NCBI RefSeq assembly: GCF_001431535.1
Contig: NZ_LDJK01000040.1
Location: forward strand, 1-37,873
Source: Stenotrophomonas chelatiphaga
Lineage (GTDB): Bacteria > Pseudomonadota > Gammaproteobacteria > Xanthomonadales > Xanthomonadaceae
Length of the DNA stretch: 37,873 nucleotides
Reading direction: 5' to 3'
In this document: positions 27,506 to 36,397 of the stretch, piece by piece
How positions within the stretch are numbered: the first letter of the stretch is position 1
Layout of the letters: every line of letters begins with the position of its first letter
Notes under the pieces: generated by a model
Database searches by the model: none
The model's input: the letters and a program-made list of their open reading frames with translations, nothing else
What the model was told of the DNA's origin: nothing
Made by a program: the position numbers and the translations under genes

Positions 27506-27547
27506 GGGGTCAGAGTCCTTTCGCACAGCGAAAAGACTCTGACGCCC
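27506..27547. terminator. Degenerate GGGGTCAG palindrome between convergent genes
   Basis: The left arm GGGTCAGAGTCCTTTCGC (27507-27524), loop ACA and the right arm 27528-27547 pair except for two mismatches. A T-containing tract follows. It probably ends the secreted-protein gene and the opposing TonB receptor gene, though less efficiently than its relatives. Confidence 0.65.
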
Positions 27548-27568
27548 TTCCTGTAGCCTCTTTCTACA

Positions 27569-30442
27569 TCAGAAGCGCAGGTCCGCGCGGGCGTACCAGA
27601 AGCGTCCACGCGGGATGTCGTACGTGGAGGCGTCGTAACCGTTCAACGAGCACGACAGGCAGATCGGCGGATCCTTGTCGAACACGTTGTTCAAACCCAG
27701 GCTCAGCTGCAGGCCCTTCATCCAGTCGACCTTGTAGCCCACCTGCATGTCATGGAAGGTGGTGGCAGCCAGCTTGTTGGTGCCGGCTACCTGGTCGCTG
27801 CAGATCGGGAAGGCGGACGCATCGCCGCACTGCTCTGTGAGCTCGGAGATGTGCCGCACCGTCCACGAAGCGTTCCAGTTGTCCAGCGCCCACGACACGC
27901 TGGCGTTGCTGGTCCATTCGGGAATCGAGCTGTCGGCCACTTCCACGCCCGGTTCCTGCGGCTGCCGCTGGCCGGCCGCGCCGAGCGCCTCGTAACGTCC
28001 GACGAAGGTGTTCTGCCAGCCCAGCTTGAACTGGCCGATGTCGGTCTGCGGCAGGGTGTAGAACAGGTCCACGTCCCAGCCATCGGTCTTGATTGAACCC
28101 AGGTTGGTCAGCCGATTGTTGAAGCTGCTGATCGCACCGGTGTTGGCACGGGTAATGCCGTTGCAGTACAGCGGGTCCAGCGAATCCACGCACAGATCCA
28201 GCTGGGTCTGTGCGTTGATCGCCTGGATGGCGCCTTCGATGGTGTGGCGGTAGAACGTCACCTCCACGTCGAAGCGCTCGGACCACTCGGTGTTGTTGGC
28301 GAACCACGGGCTCCACACGAAGCCGGCGCTGAAGCTGCGCGAGTGCTCCGGATCCAGCTCGATGTTGCCGCCGGTGGTGACCGAAATCTGCGAGTTGGCG
28401 GACTGGAATCCGCTCGGAACGCCCAGCGCCGCGCAGTTGGCGGCATTGCCACGCGGTGCATCGCCGCCGAGGCCGATCGAGCACGGATCGAAGATCTCCA
28501 GGTCGCCACGTGCGGCCGAACCGTAGAGCTCGCCGATGGACGGCGCGCGGAAGCCTTCGGCATAGCTGGTGCGCAGCACGAAGTCATCGGTCACCTGCCA
28601 GCGCAGGCCGTATTTAGGCGTGAACTCACCACCGAAGGTGGAGTAATCCGAGTAGCGTCCGGCCAGGCTCAGGTCCAGCTTCTCGCCCAGCGCACTCTTG
28701 GCGAAGATCGGGATGCTCAGCTCCAGGTAGGCTTCATTGACGTCGTAGGAACCCGACGTCGGCAGTGACGGGACGCCGTTGTAATGGCCGATCACGGTCA
28801 GCGGATCGGGCTGGTAGGAGCCCTCGTACTTGCGGTACTCGTAACCCGTGGCGAAGGCGAGCGGACCGGCCGGCAGGGTGAACAGCTCACTGGACAGGTT
28901 GGCGGTGAACAGGCTCAGTTCGTTCTGGCTGCGGTCGCGCACCACCGGCTGGATCCACTGCAACATGGCGGGGGTAATGCTGCCTTCGCCACTGAAGATG
29001 TCCAGCGGAACGCAACCGGGTGTCGCTGCGCAGATCGCCGGATCGCCGAGTGCAAGGTTTACATTGCGGATGTTGTAGCTGCCATAGTTGGTCTGCTCGG
29101 CCTTGTTCTTGCTGTACATGCCGTTGACGTCCCAGAACCAGCTGCGATCCGCCGCTTCGAAATCACCCACCAGCCCGGTTGCAACGTAGCTGGTATTGAC
29201 CTCCTGTTCGAACACGCGCGCACCGCCCTCCACCGGGCGACGGCCGATGAACTGCAGGTTGTCGGAAGAAACGAGATCGAAGCCAAAGGGGTTGAAGGGA
29301 TTCAACGCAGACACGGTGATGTTGTCGGCAAACGCATTGCCGGTGCCCGCATTGGGTCCCAGCCCGATGGGCTCAGGCGCGGCCTGGTTGGTCGATTCAC
29401 GTCGGTTGCCCAGCGCCTTGACGTACCACTGCAGGTTGTCGGTGATATCAAAGCGGAACTGGCCAAAGATGCCCTTGCGCTCAGACGGTGTCAGCAGCAG
29501 GTTGTACTGTGCATAGTTGAAACGATCAGCGCTGGTGAAGCAGTGGTAATCATCGGTGCGGCTGCAGCCGGCACTGCCGTCGTAGGTCGGTGTGCCCGAG
29601 CCCACGTTCGGCACCAGATCCTGCGCCGCCCCGGTGTTGGGATCAACGAACTGGAAGCGTCCCTGCGGAATGCTGCCACTGCCGAACGACAGTCCTGTAC
29701 CCGGTTTCGGCAAGCGCGACTGGTCGCGCGTATTCGCATACACCGGATCCTGCTTCGTATAACTCGCCCCCAGGAACAGGCTGTAACGGTCGCCCTGCGT
29801 GCCCCAGGCAAGGTCGATGCCCTTCTGCGTGCCATCGCCCTTGCTGTACTCGCCGTAGTTCATCGTCACCTGGGCGCCATCGAAATTGCGGCGGGTGATG
29901 ATGTTGACCACGCCGGCGATGGCATCGGAGCCATACAGCGACGAGGCGCCGTCTTCCAGCACTTCGATCCGTTCGACGATGGCCAGCGGAATGGTATTGA
30001 GATCGGTCGCCGAGCCGACACCGGATGCGGACGATTCATTGACCCAGCGGATGCCATCGACCAGGACCAGCACGCGCTTGGCGCCCAGGTGACGCAGATC
30101 GACCTGCGCCGAGCCGGCACCGACGCCGCTGCCATCCGGCGGGAAGCCGAAGTTGCCGGACGAGTTGAACTTGGCATTCAACGCCGAGCCGGAACCGGTG
30201 AGCTGCTGCAGCACCTCGCCGATGGAGGTCAGGCCGGTGCGTTCGATCTCGGTGCGGGTGAGGGTCTGGATCGGCAGGTGGCCCTCGACTTCGGCGCGTT
30301 TGATGCGCGACCCGGTGACCTCGACACGATCCAGCTCGGTGGCGACACGGGGGGTCTCCTGCGCCATGGCGCCGACAGACGACATCAGGCCGACGCACAG
30401 GGATACAGCGACCGCCAAGGGGCGGTAATGCAGATTGTTCAT
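27569..30442 (-). CDS. TonB-dependent outer-membrane receptor, large nutrient type
   Basis: A 957-residue receptor. A signal peptide (ending VGAMAQ, residue 28) is followed by [17 protein letters not shown] as the TonB-box region and a plug domain with [58 protein letters not shown] long barrel ends [13 protein letters not shown] with terminal Phe. This is the large 'GSRI' type common in xanthomonads for carbohydrates, peptides or other nutrients, rather than a siderophore type. Extracellular loops contain Cys pairs ([26 protein letters not shown]). ATG 30442 is chosen for its signal peptide and GGAGAGAGA ribosome-binding site. It follows the solute-binding protein gene on the same strand, about 200 bp downstream. 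Confidence 0.93.
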   Translation of the reverse strand: MNNLHYRPLAVAVSLCVGLMSSVGAMAQETPRVATELDRVEVTGSRIKRAEVEGHLPIQTLTRTEIERTGLTSIGEVLQQLTGSGSALNAKFNSSGNFGFPPDGSGVGAGSAQVDLRHLGAKRVLVLVDGIRWVNESSASGVGSATDLNTIPLAIVERIEVLEDGASSLYGSDAIAGVVNIITRRNFDGAQVTMNYGEYSKGDGTQKGIDLAWGTQGDRYSLFLGASYTKQDPVYANTRDQSRLPKPGTGLSFGSGSIPQGRFQFVDPNTGAAQDLVPNVGSGTPTYDGSAGCSRTDDYHCFTSADRFNYAQYNLLLTPSERKGIFGQFRFDITDNLQWYVKALGNRRESTNQAAPEPIGLGPNAGTGNAFADNITVSALNPFNPFGFDLVSSDNLQFIGRRPVEGGARVFEQEVNTSYVATGLVGDFEAADRSWFWDVNGMYSKNKAEQTNYGSYNIRNVNLALGDPAICAATPGCVPLDIFSGEGSITPAMLQWIQPVVRDRSQNELSLFTANLSSELFTLPAGPLAFATGYEYRKYEGSYQPDPLTVIGHYNGVPSLPTSGSYDVNEAYLELSIPIFAKSALGEKLDLSLAGRYSDYSTFGGEFTPKYGLRWQVTDDFVLRTSYAEGFRAPSIGELYGSAARGDLEIFDPCSIGLGGDAPRGNAANCAALGVPSGFQSANSQISVTTGGNIELDPEHSRSFSAGFVWSPWFANNTEWSERFDVEVTFYRHTIEGAIQAINAQTQLDLCVDSLDPLYCNGITRANTGAISSFNNRLTNLGSIKTDGWDVDLFYTLPQTDIGQFKLGWQNTFVGRYEALGAAGQRQPQEPGVEVADSSIPEWTSNASVSWALDNWNASWTVRHISELTEQCGDASAFPICSDQVAGTNKLAATTFHDMQVGYKVDWMKGLQLSLGLNNVFDKDPPICLSCSLNGYDASTYDIPRGRFWYARADLRF

Positions 30443-30502
30443 TCGCTTCTCTCTCTCCAGATGGGCGTACCAATCAACTGCGGAACTCACACAACGTCCT
30501 AG

Positions 30503-30520
30503 TTGTAAACAACTTGTAAA
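30503..30520 (-). promoter_or_regulatory. Direct TTGTAAA repeats before the large TonB receptor gene
   Basis: TTGTAAA occurs at 30503-30509 and again at 30514-30520, exactly 11 bp apart, in an otherwise GC-rich gap. On the coding strand these read TTTACAA. One-helical-turn spacing 61-78 bp before the start codon suggests a regulator site or a promoter element. It is unassigned. Confidence 0.4.
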
Positions 30521-30643
30521 AGACGCGACGTGACCGGTGCCTCGCTTTCACTCTGGCTACACAAAGCCGAATGCGCCCAAACGAAAGAGGCCGCCGCTGT
30601 CGGCTGCCCCTGATTCACGTGCCTGCGCTGGAACAACAGCGAC

Positions 30644-31819
30644 TCAGTACGGCGGAGTCGACGGCGCCGGGGGCGCCACGATCCGATCCGGCGTCAGTCC
30701 CAGCACCCTGATCAAATGGGGGTCGCGCAACGGGGATTCCCCTGTTACCGGTCCGAAAATGTCAGCCATGTGCTCCCGCAGCCGTGCCACGTTCGCCCGA
30801 TCACTCATCCAGCGGGTGAAATCATGCACGTCGACGTTGTTCAGGGATTCCAGCGGCGGCAGGCCCGGCGCCTCGCCGACATCACCGCGCGCGCGCCATC
30901 CGTTGTAGGTGGACTGGAACTCAGCAGACCCCAGGTAGGACATCAACAGTTTGGCGCCGGCCGGACGCTGCGCTGCCTTGAAGATCGCAGCACGTTGGTT
31001 CCACACGATGAACGGCTCTGTCGTGGAGATGAGGTGCCGGCTCGGACCTTTGGCGAATAACGGATAACCGGTCAGATTGCCCAGCAAGGACGGGCTGCGG
31101 CCAACCAGACGGGAGGGGACGGCGGTGCCCCGGTAGAAGCGGGGTCTCTGCGCTGCCAGCGCCTGCAGGTATCCGGTCCCGAACGCCTTTTCGATCTTGT
31201 CGAAGACATACAGCACGGCATCGTCGTCATGCGGCCAGGGCAACACCAGTCTTCCCTTCAGAGGCCGCCGATCGAAATCGGCCAGGCGCTGCGGACGCTG
31301 GTAGAGCCGCAGGCTGCGGGCGTAGGTCGGCACGAAGGCATAGTTCCAGGCCGTCACGAAGGCGCCGTCCGGATCCGCATAGCCGGCTTTCTGCTGTGCG
31401 AAGCCCACCGGCTTGTAGTTCATCAGGACGCCGGCCTTCTTCCACTTATCGAAGTCGAACGTTGTCTGCAGCATGGCGACGTCGGGCGTCAGCCGGCCCG
31501 CCGCCAACTCCTGATCGATGCGGATGTCGTGGAACTTCGAGAGGTCCACCAGCACGTCGAGTTGCACGCCGGGAAAGCGCCTTTCGAATGTTGCCTTGAA
31601 TCCATCCATCTGGTCGGGCGCATCGCCGCCAGACCACAGGACCACCTTGCCCCCCTCCCTGAGCGCATCCTCGTACAGGGCATCAAGCTGGTGGGTTTCC
31701 TGCGGCAGGACAAGCGTCGCGCCCGGTGTCGTTGCGGTCGCGGCGCTGGCGGTGACGCCTATCGCGGCGCAGGCCGCTACCAGCACGGCCATGGACGCTG
31801 TGACTACTGATCGTTTCAT
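30644..31819 (-). CDS. Periplasmic extracellular solute-binding protein (iron/spermidine-type SBP)
   Basis: A 391-residue class II solute-binding protein related to AfuA/FbpA-like iron and polyamine binders. The N-terminus MKRSVVTASMAVLVAAC can be a signal peptide cut after SASA or a lipoprotein signal (VAAC, Cys17). The ordered features are LREGGKVVLWSGGDAPDQMD, FKATFERRFPGVQLDV, PDVAMLQTTFDFDKWKKAG and YADPDGAFVTAWNYAFVPTY. Then come RLVLPWPHDDDAVLYVFDKI and KLLMSYLGSAEFQSTYNG, typical of the family. No permease or ATPase gene is adjacent; the next gene downstream is the large TonB receptor, so the pair may act on the same ligand across the outer membrane. ATG 31819 is chosen by the signal peptide. 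Confidence 0.88.
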   Translation of the reverse strand: MKRSVVTASMAVLVAACAAIGVTASAATATTPGATLVLPQETHQLDALYEDALREGGKVVLWSGGDAPDQMDGFKATFERRFPGVQLDVLVDLSKFHDIRIDQELAAGRLTPDVAMLQTTFDFDKWKKAGVLMNYKPVGFAQQKAGYADPDGAFVTAWNYAFVPTYARSLRLYQRPQRLADFDRRPLKGRLVLPWPHDDDAVLYVFDKIEKAFGTGYLQALAAQRPRFYRGTAVPSRLVGRSPSLLGNLTGYPLFAKGPSRHLISTTEPFIVWNQRAAIFKAAQRPAGAKLLMSYLGSAEFQSTYNGWRARGDVGEAPGLPPLESLNNVDVHDFTRWMSDRANVARLREHMADIFGPVTGESPLRDPHLIRVLGLTPDRIVAPPAPSTPPY

Positions 31820-32076
31820 CTTGGTTTTCCCCGTCAAGAAGGTTCCGCGTCTTTTCTGGGACGCGGCCTGAACGTATCGCCCGGCCAACCCCGCTCAGGT
31901 GACCGCAGACACGTCCTGCTGATACGCCCCCGGAGATGCCACGGAGGGGCGCGATCCACACCACGATCCGCGGCAGCACGCGTCTGAAGATCCCGGACGA
32001 CGCCCACGCCTGTGCGGCAAGGGACAGGCTCCGACGATGAGAGCTGAATTCAGGACTGACGGGTTATTCTGCCCGC

Positions 32077-34053
32077 ATGACTCGACACTCTCGCCCTGCC
32101 CTGTCCCTGCTTGCCGCCGCAGCGTTGTCCTGCGCCGCGCCCAGCGGCTTCGCCCAGTCTTCCGATGCCCAGCGCGCGCAGCTGAAGACGGCCATCGCCG
32201 ATGCCGAACGCGGCCAGTTCAATGCGGTCCAGGCCGGCACGCTGAGCCGCAACCCGGCCTACGGTTGGCTGGAATACGCGAACCTGCGACGCAACATCGA
32301 AACGGTCAGCAATGACCAGGCGCAGGCCTTCCTCAAGCGTTACGACGGCCAGGCCGTGGCCACCACGTTCCGCAGCGTGTGGCTGCCGGCGGTCGCCCGC
32401 CGCCAGGACTGGTCGACCCTGTTGGCCAACTGGGCGCCCACCGAAAACGTCGGCCTGCGCTGTGCGCAGCTGACCGCGCAACAGGCCACCGGCAAGGCCG
32501 ATGCGCAGTGGACCAGCGCGGCGCAGGACCTGTGGCGCAAAGCCGGCAAATCGCTGCCCGATGGTTGCGATGCGGTGTTCGCCGTGCTGCAGGCGCAGGG
32601 CGGCATGACCGACGCATTGCGCTGGGAGCGCGTGGACGCCGCCGCCGATGCCGGGCAGCCGGCGGTGATGCGCAGTGCCGCACGCGGCCTGCCCGCGGCC
32701 GACCTCGCTCTGGCCACCGATTACGCCGCCTTCGTGGATGCCCCCAGCGCGAAGGCCCTGAACTGGCCACGCAACGAACGCAGCCGGCGCATTGCCACCG
32801 ATGGCCTGCAGAAGCTGGCCAAGGCCAATCCAGACGCCACCGAACAGCAGCTGCCGCAGTACGCGCAGGCCCTCGGGCTGAGTGCGGACCAGCAGGCCCA
32901 GGTGCGCTACCAGATTGCCCTGTGGACGGTGGCCTCCTACCTGCCCGATTCGGCGCGCCGGCTCAACGCCGTGCCGGATTCGGCGTATGACGAGCGCCTG
33001 CACGAATGGCGTGTTCGCGAAGCCATGTCACGCGGCGACTGGCCGGCCACGCTGGCCGCCATCCGCAAGATGGGCCCGACCCAGCGTGCAGATTCGCGCT
33101 GGACCTATTTCGAAGCGCGCATGCTGGAAAAGACCGGCCAGGCGGCGCAGGCCAAGCCGGTGTTCGCGCGCGCGGCCAGCTCGCCGACCTTCCATGGTTT
33201 CCTGGCCGCCGACAAGCTGGAACAGCCCTACATGCTGTGCCCGTGGAAGCCCAATGACAGTGCATCGGCGCGTGCCGCCGTAGCGCGTGATCCGGCCATC
33301 GTGCGCGCGATGGAGCTGTACCGCATCGACCGCGCCAGCTGGGCGACGGCCGAATGGAACAGCGCCCTGGCGAAGTTCGACGACACCCAGCGCCGCCTGG
33401 CGGTGGAAGTGGCGCAGGAAAATGGTTGGTTTGATCGCGCGGTGTTCTCGCTCGGCAAGCAGCCGGACGAACAGCGGCTGTACCACCTGCGCTTCCCGCT
33501 GCACCACGACGGCAGCATCCGTCGCGAGGCCGCGCGCAACGCGATCGATCCGGCCTGGGTGGCCGCGGAAATCCGTGCCGAGAGCATCTTCAGCCCCAAT
33601 GCGCGCTCGCCCGCCAACGCGATGGGCCTGATGCAGGTGCTGCCCACCACCGGCGCCGCGGTGGCAAAGAACATCGGGCTGACCAGCTACGGTGGCGCAG
33701 CCAGCCTGTACGATCCGGACACCAACATCGCCATCGGCACCGCCTACCTGCGCCAGCTGATGAACAAGTACGACGGCCTGCCCTACGTCACCATCGCCGC
33801 CTACAACGCCGGCCCCACGCCGACCGCGCGCTGGCAGACCCAGCGGCCGGGCTTTGATCCGGACCTGTGGATCGAGACCATCAGCTACAAGGAAACCCGC
33901 GAGTACGTGGCCCGCGTGCTGGCCTTCAGCGTGATCTACGACTGGCGCCTCAACGGCGATGCCCTGCCGCTGAGCGACCGGCTGATGGGCAAGCTGGTGG
34001 ACACCCGCAAGAAGTTCACCTGCACCGCCGCGGCCGGCGCCAAGGCGGATTGA
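32077..34053 (+). CDS. slt: Soluble lytic murein transglycosylase
   Basis: Cleaves the MurNAc-GlcNAc bond of peptidoglycan, forming 1,6-anhydro-muropeptides, in the periplasm during wall turnover. The 658-residue protein has a signal peptide (ending PSGFAQ), a long alpha-superhelical ring (about residues 30-450, the Slt70 U-domain and linker) and a C-terminal SLT domain. The catalytic Glu502 is in [20 protein letters not shown], followed by [14 protein letters not shown] and [17 protein letters not shown]. Length and order match Slt70. It is a monocistronic forward gene followed by a REP cluster. Confidence 0.94.
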   Translation: MTRHSRPALSLLAAAALSCAAPSGFAQSSDAQRAQLKTAIADAERGQFNAVQAGTLSRNPAYGWLEYANLRRNIETVSNDQAQAFLKRYDGQAVATTFRSVWLPAVARRQDWSTLLANWAPTENVGLRCAQLTAQQATGKADAQWTSAAQDLWRKAGKSLPDGCDAVFAVLQAQGGMTDALRWERVDAAADAGQPAVMRSAARGLPAADLALATDYAAFVDAPSAKALNWPRNERSRRIATDGLQKLAKANPDATEQQLPQYAQALGLSADQQAQVRYQIALWTVASYLPDSARRLNAVPDSAYDERLHEWRVREAMSRGDWPATLAAIRKMGPTQRADSRWTYFEARMLEKTGQAAQAKPVFARAASSPTFHGFLAADKLEQPYMLCPWKPNDSASARAAVARDPAIVRAMELYRIDRASWATAEWNSALAKFDDTQRRLAVEVAQENGWFDRAVFSLGKQPDEQRLYHLRFPLHHDGSIRREAARNAIDPAWVAAEIRAESIFSPNARSPANAMGLMQVLPTTGAAVAKNIGLTSYGGAASLYDPDTNIAIGTAYLRQLMNKYDGLPYVTIAAYNAGPTPTARWQTQRPGFDPDLWIETISYKETREYVARVLAFSVIYDWRLNGDALPLSDRLMGKLVDTRKKFTCTAAAGAKAD

Positions 34054-34062
34054 GGCACGGGC

Positions 34063-34203
34063 GTGACGACCAACGGTCGTCACCCACCCACGGCAGAAGC
34101 GTGACGGCCAGCGGCCGTCACTACCACCGCCGTGGTAGCGCCGAGCCGTGCTCGGCGAGCGCAGCGGAAGGCAGAAGCGTGACGGCCGAGGGCCGTCACT
34201 ACC
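34063..34203. repeat. Composite REP cluster with a 78-bp repeated unit
   Basis: Four palindromes: GTGACGACC-AAC-GGTCGTCAC (34063-34083), GTGACGGCC-AGC-GGCCGTCAC (34101-34121), GTAGCGCCGAG-CCGTG-CTCGGCGAGC (34135-34160) and GTGACGGCC-GA-GGGCCGTCAC (34179-34199). The second and fourth, each preceded by GCAGAAGC, are direct repeats 78 bp apart. They lie between slt and cca on the same strand. Confidence 0.8.
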
Positions 34204-34232
34204 TGCGGCGAAGCCGCCGTATCATGGGCGGC

Positions 34233-35453
34233 ATGAAGATCTATCTCGTCGGCGGCGCGGTACGCGACCGCCTGTTGCAGCGCCCCGCCGGTGACCGCGA
34301 CTGGATGGTGGTCGGCGCCACGCCCGCGCAGATGGAGGCCCAGGGCTTCCGTGCGGTCGGGCGCGACTTTCCCGTGTTCCTGCATCCGGACACCAGCGAG
34401 GAATACGCCCTGGCCCGCACCGAGCGCAAATCCGGCCGCGGCTACCGCGGTTTCGTAGTCGATGCCGATCCGTCGGTCACGCTGGAAGAAGACCTGCAGC
34501 GCCGCGACTTCACCATCAACGCCATCGCCTGCGATGAGGACAGCGGCCAACTCGTCGATCCGTATGGCGGCATCGGCGATATCGAAAACCGCGTGCTGCG
34601 CCATGTCGGCCCGGCCTTTGTCGAAGACCCGCTCCGGGTGCTGCGTGCAGCCCGTTTCATGGCCCGCTTCGCGCCGCTGGGCTTCACCATCGCCGATGAA
34701 ACCCTGGCATTGATGCGCGAAGTCGCCGCCAGTGGCGAGCTCGACGCGCTGGTGCCCGAACGCGTGTGGCAGGAACTGCGCCGCGCCTTGGCGTCGGAGC
34801 GTCCGTCGGCGTTTTTGCACACGCTGCATGATGCGCATGCACTGGCGCCGATCCTGCCCGAGCTGGATGCACTGTACGGCGTGCCGCAGCGCGCGGAGTA
34901 CCACCCGGAAGTGGATACCGGCGTGCACCAGGAAATGGTCAGCGACATGGCCGCGCGCCTGGCGCCGGGCGATGATCTGGTCGGCTTCGCCGCGCTCACC
35001 CACGACCTGGGCAAGGCGCTCACCCCACAGCAGGAATGGCCGCGCCACATCATGCACGAGCAGCGCGGGCTGGAGCCGTTGAAGGCGCTGTGCGCGCGCC
35101 TGAAGGTCCCGGCCGAGCACCAGCAGCTGGCCGAAGCCGTATGCCGCGAGCACCTCAACGTGCACCGCATCGACGAGCTGCGCGATGCCACCGTGCTGGA
35201 GCTGCTGGGCCGCTGCGATGCCCTGCGTCGGCCCGAACGCGTGGCCCGCATCGCGCTGTGCTGCGAGGCCGACAAGCGCGGCCGGCTCGGTTTCGAGGAC
35301 GGCGACTACCCCCAGGGTGAGACCCTCAAGCGCCTGCACCGGGCCGCGTTGTCCGTGCAGGCGCGTGACCTGGACACCACCCACCTGAAGGGGCCGGCGA
35401 TCGGCCAGGCGCTGGCCAAGGCGCGCATTGCAGCGATTGCGGCAGCACGCTGA
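34233..35453 (+). CDS. cca: Multifunctional CCA-adding tRNA nucleotidyltransferase with HD domain
   Basis: Adds or repairs the 3' CCA of tRNAs using CTP and ATP without a nucleic acid template. The 406-residue protein starts [15 protein letters not shown] with the class II signature GGAVRD and the metal-binding Asp21/Asp23 (GDRDWMVVG). Further motifs are [14 protein letters not shown] and [17 protein letters not shown]. The C-terminal half has an HD phosphohydrolase domain ([28 protein letters not shown]), as in the E. coli enzyme, giving 2',3'-cyclic phosphodiesterase and phosphatase activity. ATG 34233 is chosen by homology; ATG 34224 would add MGG. Confidence 0.95.
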   Translation: MKIYLVGGAVRDRLLQRPAGDRDWMVVGATPAQMEAQGFRAVGRDFPVFLHPDTSEEYALARTERKSGRGYRGFVVDADPSVTLEEDLQRRDFTINAIACDEDSGQLVDPYGGIGDIENRVLRHVGPAFVEDPLRVLRAARFMARFAPLGFTIADETLALMREVAASGELDALVPERVWQELRRALASERPSAFLHTLHDAHALAPILPELDALYGVPQRAEYHPEVDTGVHQEMVSDMAARLAPGDDLVGFAALTHDLGKALTPQQEWPRHIMHEQRGLEPLKALCARLKVPAEHQQLAEAVCREHLNVHRIDELRDATVLELLGRCDALRRPERVARIALCCEADKRGRLGFEDGDYPQGETLKRLHRAALSVQARDLDTTHLKGPAIGQALAKARIAAIAAAR

Positions 35454-35539
35454 CCGCCCAGCGTCTTCCAGGTGACCGCAGCTTCAAGCACGTTCCCGCG
35501 CGTTCCGCCAAGCGCCTGATCGCACCCAACCAGTAGCCG

Positions 35540-35566
35540 GCGCGGCCACGCGCGGCGTGGCCGCGC
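35540..35566. terminator. Stem-loop after cca
   Basis: A perfect 12-bp GC-rich stem, GCGCGGCCACGC and its complement, with a 3-base GCG loop, 87 bp after the cca stop codon. A T-run is absent, so it may be a REP-like transcript end. It lies between convergent cca and the SseB-domain gene. Confidence 0.5.
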
Positions 35567-35667
35567 TCACGCGTTGCCCCACGAGGCGTCAGCGGACGAG
35601 CGGACCAGCACACGTCCGGACACGATCAGGCCTTCGACCAGAGGGTCGCTGAGGCCAGCAGCGCTCC

Positions 35668-36102
35668 TCAGCGGGCTTCGCCGCGGGTGAACGCGTCGGC
35701 GCGCTGCTTCAGCTGCACCACCGCATCGGGGATCATCTCCATGCCCAGGTCGAAACCGGGATTGAGCACGATGCCGACGCCGTCGGAAATCGCGCTCAGC
35801 AGCCAGCGCACTTCCACCTGCAGGGCGTTCTCGAACTGCGGCAACTGCTCGCTCCACGCGCTGGCACGTTCCACCGCGGAGAAGATCGCGAACATCGGCT
35901 CATCGGCTTCGCTGGTCAGCACCAGCGGATTGATCGATTCATCCCAGTCCGCGTCCGGGCCGACCGGCTTGTCCAGCAACACGAACACCTGGTCGCCCAG
36001 CAGGCTGTCCAGGAACGCGGGCGCCTGCAGGGTGCCGTCCTGCGCCTGCACCAGGCGCACTTCCAGATCGTTCAGCGGTTCAAAGGGGGCTTCGGCTTCC
36101 AC
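35668..36102 (-). CDS. SseB-domain protein
   Basis: A 144-residue cytoplasmic acidic protein resembling the SseB N-terminal domain found in many bacteria: PFEPLNDLEVRLVQAQDG, PAFLDSLLGDQVFVLLDKPV, and EPMFAIFSAVERASAWSEQL. The C-terminal part DGVGIVLNPGFDLGMEMIPDAV is the most conserved block. GTG 36102 is chosen because AGGAG lies five bases before it; an upstream GTG (36123) in frame is less well placed. It is the last gene of a leftward group with the S41 peptidase and a small membrane protein. The family's molecular role is not established outside the type III secretion relatives, and no such system is here. Confidence 0.8.
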   Translation of the reverse strand: MEAEAPFEPLNDLEVRLVQAQDGTLQAPAFLDSLLGDQVFVLLDKPVGPDADWDESINPLVLTSEADEPMFAIFSAVERASAWSEQLPQFENALQVEVRWLLSAISDGVGIVLNPGFDLGMEMIPDAVVQLKQRADAFTRGEAR

Positions 36103-36148
36103 GGTTACTCCTGCTTGCGTGCTCACACGCGTGATCGATAGCGCGACT

Positions 36149-36397
36149 TTAGCAGGCCGTGGCGTTGTCATCCTGTGGACCGGCGCAGCCACCACCCCAC
36201 GCTGAAGCCGTGGCCGCCCAGAACACCAGCCCGGCCAGCACACAGGCGTGGCCGTCCTCGGCGCGGCGCGAACGCAGCAGCCGCAGGATCAGGTACCCGG
36301 TCCCACCCAGCACGATCTCCACGACGAACCAGGCCGGCTGCTGCAGCAACCAGCGCAGCAGGGCCGCCAGCCCCTCGCCGATGATCTCACCCGGCAC
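36149..36397 (-). CDS. Small two-segment membrane protein, hypothetical
   Basis: An 82-residue protein starting at GTG 36397 inside the 3' end of the S41 peptidase gene (11-base overlap). Two hydrophobic segments are visible, WFVVEIVLGGTGYLILRLL and VLAGLVFWAATASAW, separated by a basic and acidic loop (RSRRAEDGH). The overlap and coupled arrangement argue that it is real. I recognise no family. It sits 46 bp upstream of the SseB-domain gene. Confidence 0.6.
   Translation of the reverse strand: MPGEIIGEGLAALLRWLLQQPAWFVVEIVLGGTGYLILRLLRSRRAEDGHACVLAGLVFWAATASAWGGGCAGPQDDNATAC

Noticed and set aside
30540..30908. A 123-codon plus-strand frame overlapping the solute-binding protein gene
   Set aside because: It has no ribosome-binding site or domain and is antisense to the conserved C-terminus of the binding protein.
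34063..34203. Regularly spaced palindromes as a possible CRISPR array
   Set aside because: There are only a few imperfect units with unequal spacing, each a self-complementary REP element, and no cas genes are present.
35567..35857. A minus-strand frame ending in a plausible-looking GLSDPLVEGLIVSGRVLVRS segment after the SseB-domain gene
   Set aside because: Most of it is out of frame within the SseB-domain gene and Arg-rich; the sensible-looking tail is only about 30 codons and may be chance.
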